64,000 bases of DNA from Sphingomonas endolithica (GTDB lineage Bacteria > Pseudomonadota > Alphaproteobacteria > Sphingomonadales > Sphingomonadaceae), in contig NZ_CP103057.1 in NCBI RefSeq assembly GCF_025231525.1, forward strand, positions 3,978,501 through 4,042,500, written 5' to 3'. The notes under the pieces were generated by a model that did no database searches, was not told the origin of the DNA, and saw nothing but the letters and a program-made list of their open reading frames with translations. Positions 60,623 through 64,000 of this stretch are shown piece after piece. Position numbers and translations under genes: made by a program. Numbering within the stretch: position 1 is the first letter of the stretch; every line of letters starts with the position of its first letter.

Positions 60623-62749
60623 ATGAAGCGATGCGGCATGGGAGCGGTGCTCCGCGTGACGATCACGGCGGTAGTTGTCGGCAGCAGTGCGGCAGCCATG
60701 CCGGCCACCGCGCAATCGACGGACGGCGGCACCACCACCGCGCCGCAGCCGGTGCAACCCGCCGCGACATCGCGCACCACCAACGGGCGGCAGGTGTACG
60801 ACGCCGCCTATTTCGCTGGTTATGCCCCGGCCAGCGCGCTGCAGATGGTGGAGCGCGTGCCGGGATTTGCGATCGAGTCGGTCGATTCCTCGGTGCGCGG
60901 GTTCGGCCAGACGGCGGGCAATGTCGTGATCAACGGGCAGCGGCCGAGCGCCAAGAGCGAGAGCCTGGAGACGATCCTGGCGCGCATTCCGGCAAGCCGC
61001 GTGGCGCGGATCGAGGTGGGGCCGGGCGACCAATTCGGCGCGGATTATTCGGGCAAGTCGCAGGTGCTGAACCTGGTGACGACCGCGGGCGGCGGGCTGG
61101 CGGGAACGGTGCAATTGGCGGCGTTGCGCGATTTCACCGGTACCGTGCGCCCAGCGGGGAGCGCATCGGCGCTGGTCAAGCGCGGCAAATCGACCTTCAA
61201 CGCATCGGTCACGGTTGAGAACGGGGCGACGACCGAGGAAGGGACCGACCGGCTGGTCAGCGTGACCGATGGCGTGTTGCAGGAATTCCGCCGCAAGGTG
61301 AACGTGCAAGGCGAGCCGAACGTGTCGGTGGCGGGCTCCTGGGCGTATGAAGACGGTACCAACCGTACCGCGCACGCCAATGGCCGCGTGTTCATCGACC
61401 GGTACCGGCTGACGCAGCGTAACGACGTCACGCCGCTGACGGGTGCAGTGCGCGACGATCGGCTGACGCAGCGGCTGGACTATGACGAATATGAGCTGGG
61501 TGGTGACGTGACACGGCCGCTGGCCGGAGGTGGGTTGAAGCTGATCGGTCTGGCCACGCGGCGCAACCGCGACAGCCGGGATGCCGAGTTCAACCGCATC
61601 GCCAGCGATGTGATCGGCGGATCGACGCAGACGCTGCGCGATACGCTGGAGGAGACGGTGCTGCGCGTCGTGTGGAGCCGCGCCAAGCTTGGCGGCTGGA
61701 CGGTCGAGACGGGTGCCGAGGGGGTGATCAACCGGCTGGACAGCGACGTCGAACTGTTCTCGTTCGGGGGCGACGGGCAGCCGATCCGCATCGACCTGCC
61801 GGTCGACCAGGCAGTGGTGAAGGAAGTGCGCGGTGAGGCGTTCGTCAATGCCGGGCGGCCGCTGTCGCGGACGCTGCGCATCGACCTGGGGCTGACGCAG
61901 GAGCGATCGCGGATCACGGTGACCGGGGATGCCGAGGCGGAGCGCAGCCTGAGCTTCCTCAAACCCAAGGTGACGCTGGACTGGAAACCGTCGGCCAAGT
62001 GGCGGGCGCAGCTGACCGTGCAGCGCACGGTGGCGCAATTGCAGTTCGAGGATTTCATCAGCGGCGCCGAGCTGTCGAGCGGGCAGGTGAATGGCGGCAA
62101 TGTCGATCTGGTGCCGCAGCGCGCGTGGGAGGCGCTGGCGACGGTGGAGCGCAAGATATTGGGCGACGGGCTGTACAAGCTGGAGCTCGGATACAACCGC
62201 GTGTCGCTGGTGCAGGACCGGGTGCCGACGCCCGAGGGGTTCGATGCGCCGGGCAATCTCGGCAATGGCCGCACGTTCATCCTTCGCAACCGGATCGACG
62301 CGCCGCTCGGCGCGTTCGGGATCAAGGGTGGGCGGCTGACGCTGTACGGGTCGTATGTGTCGACATCGGTGAAGGACCCGTACACGCTGCGCTCGCGGCC
62401 CTTTTCGGGCAACAGCCTGTTCTATGGCGAGGCGACGTTCCGCCAGGACCTGAAAAAGGTCGCCTGGGGTTTTACCGCGACCGCCGACACCGCATCGACC
62501 AATTACCGGCTCGACGAGACGGATCGTAATTACCGGACGATCCCGGAGATGAGCGCGTTTGCCGAATGGCGGCCGGATGCGCGGACCTCGCTCAACCTGA
62601 CGGTGGACAATCTGACCAGTGCCAAGAACCGGCGGCGGCGGACCTTTTATGAGCCCGACCGGCGGACGCGGGAGCCATCGTTGATCGAGTATCGCGAGCG
62701 GAGCCGGCATGTCGTGCCGACGCTGACGTTCAAGCGGAGTTTTGGGTGA
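60623..62749 (+). CDS. TonB-dependent receptor-like outer-membrane beta-barrel protein
   Basis: 708-residue outer-membrane protein with a signal peptide (cleavage after PATAQ), a plug domain (about 50-155: ALQMVERVPGFAIESVDSSV, VVINGQRPSAKSE, ARIPASRVARIEV) and a long barrel. The plug identifies the TonB-dependent receptor superfamily (outer membrane beta-barrel family). No TonB box is obvious, and the C-terminus is KRSFG, with Phe second to last rather than last. Ligand unknown. Divergent from cobA. Confidence 0.85.
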   Translation: MKRCGMGAVLRVTITAVVVGSSAAAMPATAQSTDGGTTTAPQPVQPAATSRTTNGRQVYDAAYFAGYAPASALQMVERVPGFAIESVDSSVRGFGQTAGNVVINGQRPSAKSESLETILARIPASRVARIEVGPGDQFGADYSGKSQVLNLVTTAGGGLAGTVQLAALRDFTGTVRPAGSASALVKRGKSTFNASVTVENGATTEEGTDRLVSVTDGVLQEFRRKVNVQGEPNVSVAGSWAYEDGTNRTAHANGRVFIDRYRLTQRNDVTPLTGAVRDDRLTQRLDYDEYELGGDVTRPLAGGGLKLIGLATRRNRDSRDAEFNRIASDVIGGSTQTLRDTLEETVLRVVWSRAKLGGWTVETGAEGVINRLDSDVELFSFGGDGQPIRIDLPVDQAVVKEVRGEAFVNAGRPLSRTLRIDLGLTQERSRITVTGDAEAERSLSFLKPKVTLDWKPSAKWRAQLTVQRTVAQLQFEDFISGAELSSGQVNGGNVDLVPQRAWEALATVERKILGDGLYKLELGYNRVSLVQDRVPTPEGFDAPGNLGNGRTFILRNRIDAPLGAFGIKGGRLTLYGSYVSTSVKDPYTLRSRPFSGNSLFYGEATFRQDLKKVAWGFTATADTASTNYRLDETDRNYRTIPEMSAFAEWRPDARTSLNLTVDNLTSAKNRRRRTFYEPDRRTREPSLIEYRERSRHVVPTLTFKRSFG

Positions 62750-62802
62750 GGGTTGGGGGTGTGCGGCTGGGGGGCTGAACTTGGGTGCGGCGGTACTTTC
62801 CT

Positions 62803-62886
62803 CCGTTCGTCCTGAGCTTGTCGAAGGGCGGCTGTTCGCGGGCTGTGGTTTGTGGGCATGTCCTTCGACAGGCTCAGGACGAACGG
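62803..62886. repeat. Palindromic element, family A copy 4 (variant)
   Basis: Arms CCGTTCGTCCTGAGCTTGTC-GAAGG (62803-62827) and CCTTCGACAGGCTCAGGACG-AACGG (62862-62886), one mismatch. The arm core GAGCTTGTCGAAGG differs from the GAGTAG type of copies 1-3. First of three elements stacked in the 479-base gap 62750-63228. Confidence 0.85.
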
Positions 62887-62923
62887 GGGAGGGGGGTCGA
62901 TATTCAGGTGCTCCAGCCACGGC

Positions 62924-63029
62924 GTCACCCCGGACTTGTTCCGGGGTCCACCCAGCGGCTTCCGATGCGGGTGGTGCCTCGGTCGCAGAGCTTGCGGCGC
63001 GGTGGACCCCGGAACTAGTCCGGGGTGAC
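62924..63029. repeat. Palindromic element, family C copy 3
   Basis: Left arm GTCACCCCGGACTTGTTCCG-GGGTCCACC (62924-62952), right arm GGTGGACCCCGGAACTAGTC-CGGGGTGAC (63001-63029), one mismatch over 29 bases. Middle element of the stack, 37 bases from copy A4 and 63 from copy B4. Confidence 0.88.
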
Positions 63030-63092
63030 GGGTTGGTTTGTTACGAAATGGGTGGGATGATGCGCCGCGGTTTCTCGTGGTGCGATAAGCCG

Positions 63093-63190
63093 TTCCCCGG
63101 CGGAGGCCGGGGTCCAGTCGTGGGCGGTTTGTGATGTGCGTGGCGCTTTAACCGCCACCTGTCCGCCTGGGCCCCGGCCTTCGCCGGGGA
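63093..63190. repeat. Palindromic element, family B copy 4
   Basis: Left arm TTCCCCGGCGGAGGCCGGGG-TCCAGTCG (63093-63120), right arm CCTGGGCCCCGGCCTTCGCC-GGGGA (63166-63190). Third element of the stack, directly before the convergent cyclophilin gene end. Its inner CACCTGTCCG resembles the inner part of copy 3. Confidence 0.86.
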
Positions 63191-63228
63191 GCAAAGGGGG
63201 GTGCGTTCTTAGCCGGTGCCTGGGACCG

Positions 63229-63873
63229 CTACTTCTTGATCAGCCAGGGTTTGACCAGGCCGGTCGGCTTGGGCGGGCCGTCCAGCCGCCTTGCGCCGAT
63301 CACGCGGATCGATTGCTGGAGCATCTGGCCGCCCATGCCGCCGCCGGTGGGGCGCGCCAGGATGCGTTTTACGGTGTCCATGCCCTGCACGACATGGCCG
63401 AACGCCGCATAGCCGGGGAAGTCGCCCTTGGCGTCGAAGCTGGGCAGTGCGCCGACCGTGATGAAGAAATTGCCGCCGGCGGAATTGGGCTCGGTGCGCC
63501 TGGCCATCGAGATCGTGCCGTCGGTGTGGCGGATGCCGGTACGGTCGGTGCGTTCGTGCTTGAACGGCGGCAGGATGCGGCGTGCGTCGGTGCGGATGCC
63601 GCCCTGGATGAAGCCGTATTGCGGCGCGTTCTTGCTACGCGCGGCACGGTAGATCACCGCGCCGTCGAAGCGGCCGTCATCGACATAAGCGAGGAAGTTC
63701 TTGGTCGTCTCGGGCGCGCGGCGGGTGTCCAGCGCGAGGACGATCTTGCCTTGCGCGGTGGCGAGCAGGACGCGGACGATGCCGCTGGGCTTGCGTGGCG
63801 GGGCGGCGAGCGTGGGGGCGGCGAGCGTGGGGGTGGCGAGCGTCAGGGCGAGGAGGGCTGGGAGGATGCGCAT
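63229..63873 (-). CDS. Secreted cyclophilin-type peptidyl-prolyl cis-trans isomerase
   Basis: 214-residue exported isomerase assisting folding in the periplasm. The cyclophilin core runs from VRVLLATAQGKIVLALDTRR to the end, with FDGAVIYRAAR, GFIQGG, ISMARRTEPNSAGGNFFITV and GYAAFGHVVQGMDTV. The signal peptide contains three tandem five-residue units (TLATP, TLAAP, TLAAP) made by a 15-bp DNA repeat. An extended C-terminal tail (GPPKPTGLVKPWLIKK) follows the domain. Confidence 0.9.
   Translation of the reverse strand: MRILPALLALTLATPTLAAPTLAAPPRKPSGIVRVLLATAQGKIVLALDTRRAPETTKNFLAYVDDGRFDGAVIYRAARSKNAPQYGFIQGGIRTDARRILPPFKHERTDRTGIRHTDGTISMARRTEPNSAGGNFFITVGALPSFDAKGDFPGYAAFGHVVQGMDTVKRILARPTGGGMGGQMLQQSIRVIGARRLDGPPKPTGLVKPWLIKK
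63802..63846. repeat. Three 15-bp tandem repeats in the cyclophilin signal-peptide region
   Basis: Unit GGCGGCGAGCGTGGG occurs exactly twice (63802-63816, 63817-63831) and once with three changes (63832-63846). In frame it codes for repeated T-L-A-x-P in the signal peptide of the minus-strand cyclophilin. Confidence 0.85.
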
Positions 63874-63935
63874 GGTGGGGGGCTAGGGGGTGATGGCGGG
63901 GGGTGCAAGAGTATCTCGGGCGGGGGCGCTTGGGG

Positions 63936-63964
63936 CTCTGGATCCCAGCGTTCGCTGGGATGAC
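63936..63964. repeat. Half of a family D-like palindromic element
   Basis: CTCTGGATCCCAGCGTTCGC-TGGGATGAC contains a 9-base self-complementary arm (ATCCCAGCG/CGCTGGGAT) and the GGAT..ATGAC frame of family D. Its partner arm, if any, lies beyond the window. Confidence 0.55.
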
Positions 63965-64000
63965 GGGGTGGTGGGGTGACGGTTCCGGGGGCGGTTAGCC

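Noticed and set aside
60350..62920. Very long open frame on the minus strand opposite the outer-membrane receptor (over 850 codons)
   Set aside because: It is the GC-rich mirror of a real gene: His/Arg/Gln-rich, no domain, no RBS, and runs through repeats and into cobA.
62803..63190. Possible CRISPR-like array because of several repeats close together
   Set aside because: The repeats belong to three different families, are inverted rather than direct, and no spacers of constant length or cas genes are present.

Overview
This 64 kb window is chromosomal DNA from a GC-rich alphaproteobacterium, almost certainly a sphingomonad (Sphingomonas or a close genus). The main reasons are a serine palmitoyltransferase very like the Sphingomonas paucimobilis enzyme, a linked sphingolipid acyl carrier protein and CerR-like reductase, several TonB-dependent transport components, alphaproteobacterial UPF0262 and DUF1285 genes, and palindromic repeats of the type scattered through sphingomonad genomes. 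All identifications come from reading the sequence; no database search was run.

Layout. 1-5.1 kb: glnE (cut by the window edge), bcp, a secreted M23 peptidase, erpA and xth. 5.1-11.2 kb: outer-membrane and small secreted proteins, a long GNAT protein that may be the bacterial ceramide synthase, a divergent fatty acid desaturase, a frameshifted DUF486 gene, an SGNH hydrolase and an acyltransferase. 11.2-18.3 kb (minus strand): lptF-lptG, a hybrid histidine kinase, and the sphingolipid genes spt, acp and cerR. 18.4-24.0 kb: proB-obgE, a divergent TetR/PF10118 pair, a GNAT gene and rplU-rpmA. 24.6-27.2 kb: a TonB-dependent receptor pseudogene. 27.2-34.1 kb: hspQ, tRNA-Ser(CGA), a DUF6481 gene, glutamine-dependent nadE, an M20 peptidase, a second acyltransferase, tRNA-Arg(TCT) and a queuosine-precursor transporter.

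34.2-37.3 kb: purS-purQ and purC, with a zinc alcohol dehydrogenase between them. 37.4-44.8 kb: a DUF4349 lipoprotein, a secreted alpha/beta hydrolase, a LysR regulator with a divergent 55-residue gene, parC and a GGDEF-EAL protein. 44.8-47.7 kb (minus): cca, NUDIX, DUF1285 and GNAT. 47.8-52.2 kb: folB with a short SDR-tail-like partner, a secreted unknown, then the energy-transducing set tonB-exbB-exbD-exbD ending at a clear terminator. 52.3-56.1 kb: a TPR protein, dcd, cdd, UPF0262 and dnaB. 56.3-60.4 kb (minus): a compact sulfate-assimilation operon (cobA, DUF2849, cysI, DUF934, cysH) in which CobA makes the siroheme precursor used by CysI. 60.6-64 kb: an outer-membrane receptor-like barrel and a secreted cyclophilin.

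No prophage, insertion sequence, CRISPR array or defence island was found. The most notable non-coding content is a set of long palindromic elements in four sequence families (12 complete pairs and one half). They sit only between convergent or codirectional genes and never between divergent ones, and three different families are stacked end to end at 62.8-63.2 kb. Other items worth a second look are the receptor pseudogene, a perfect 24-bp palindrome in a small gene's leader, the candidate unlinked ceramide synthase, and the folB/SDR-tail pair.
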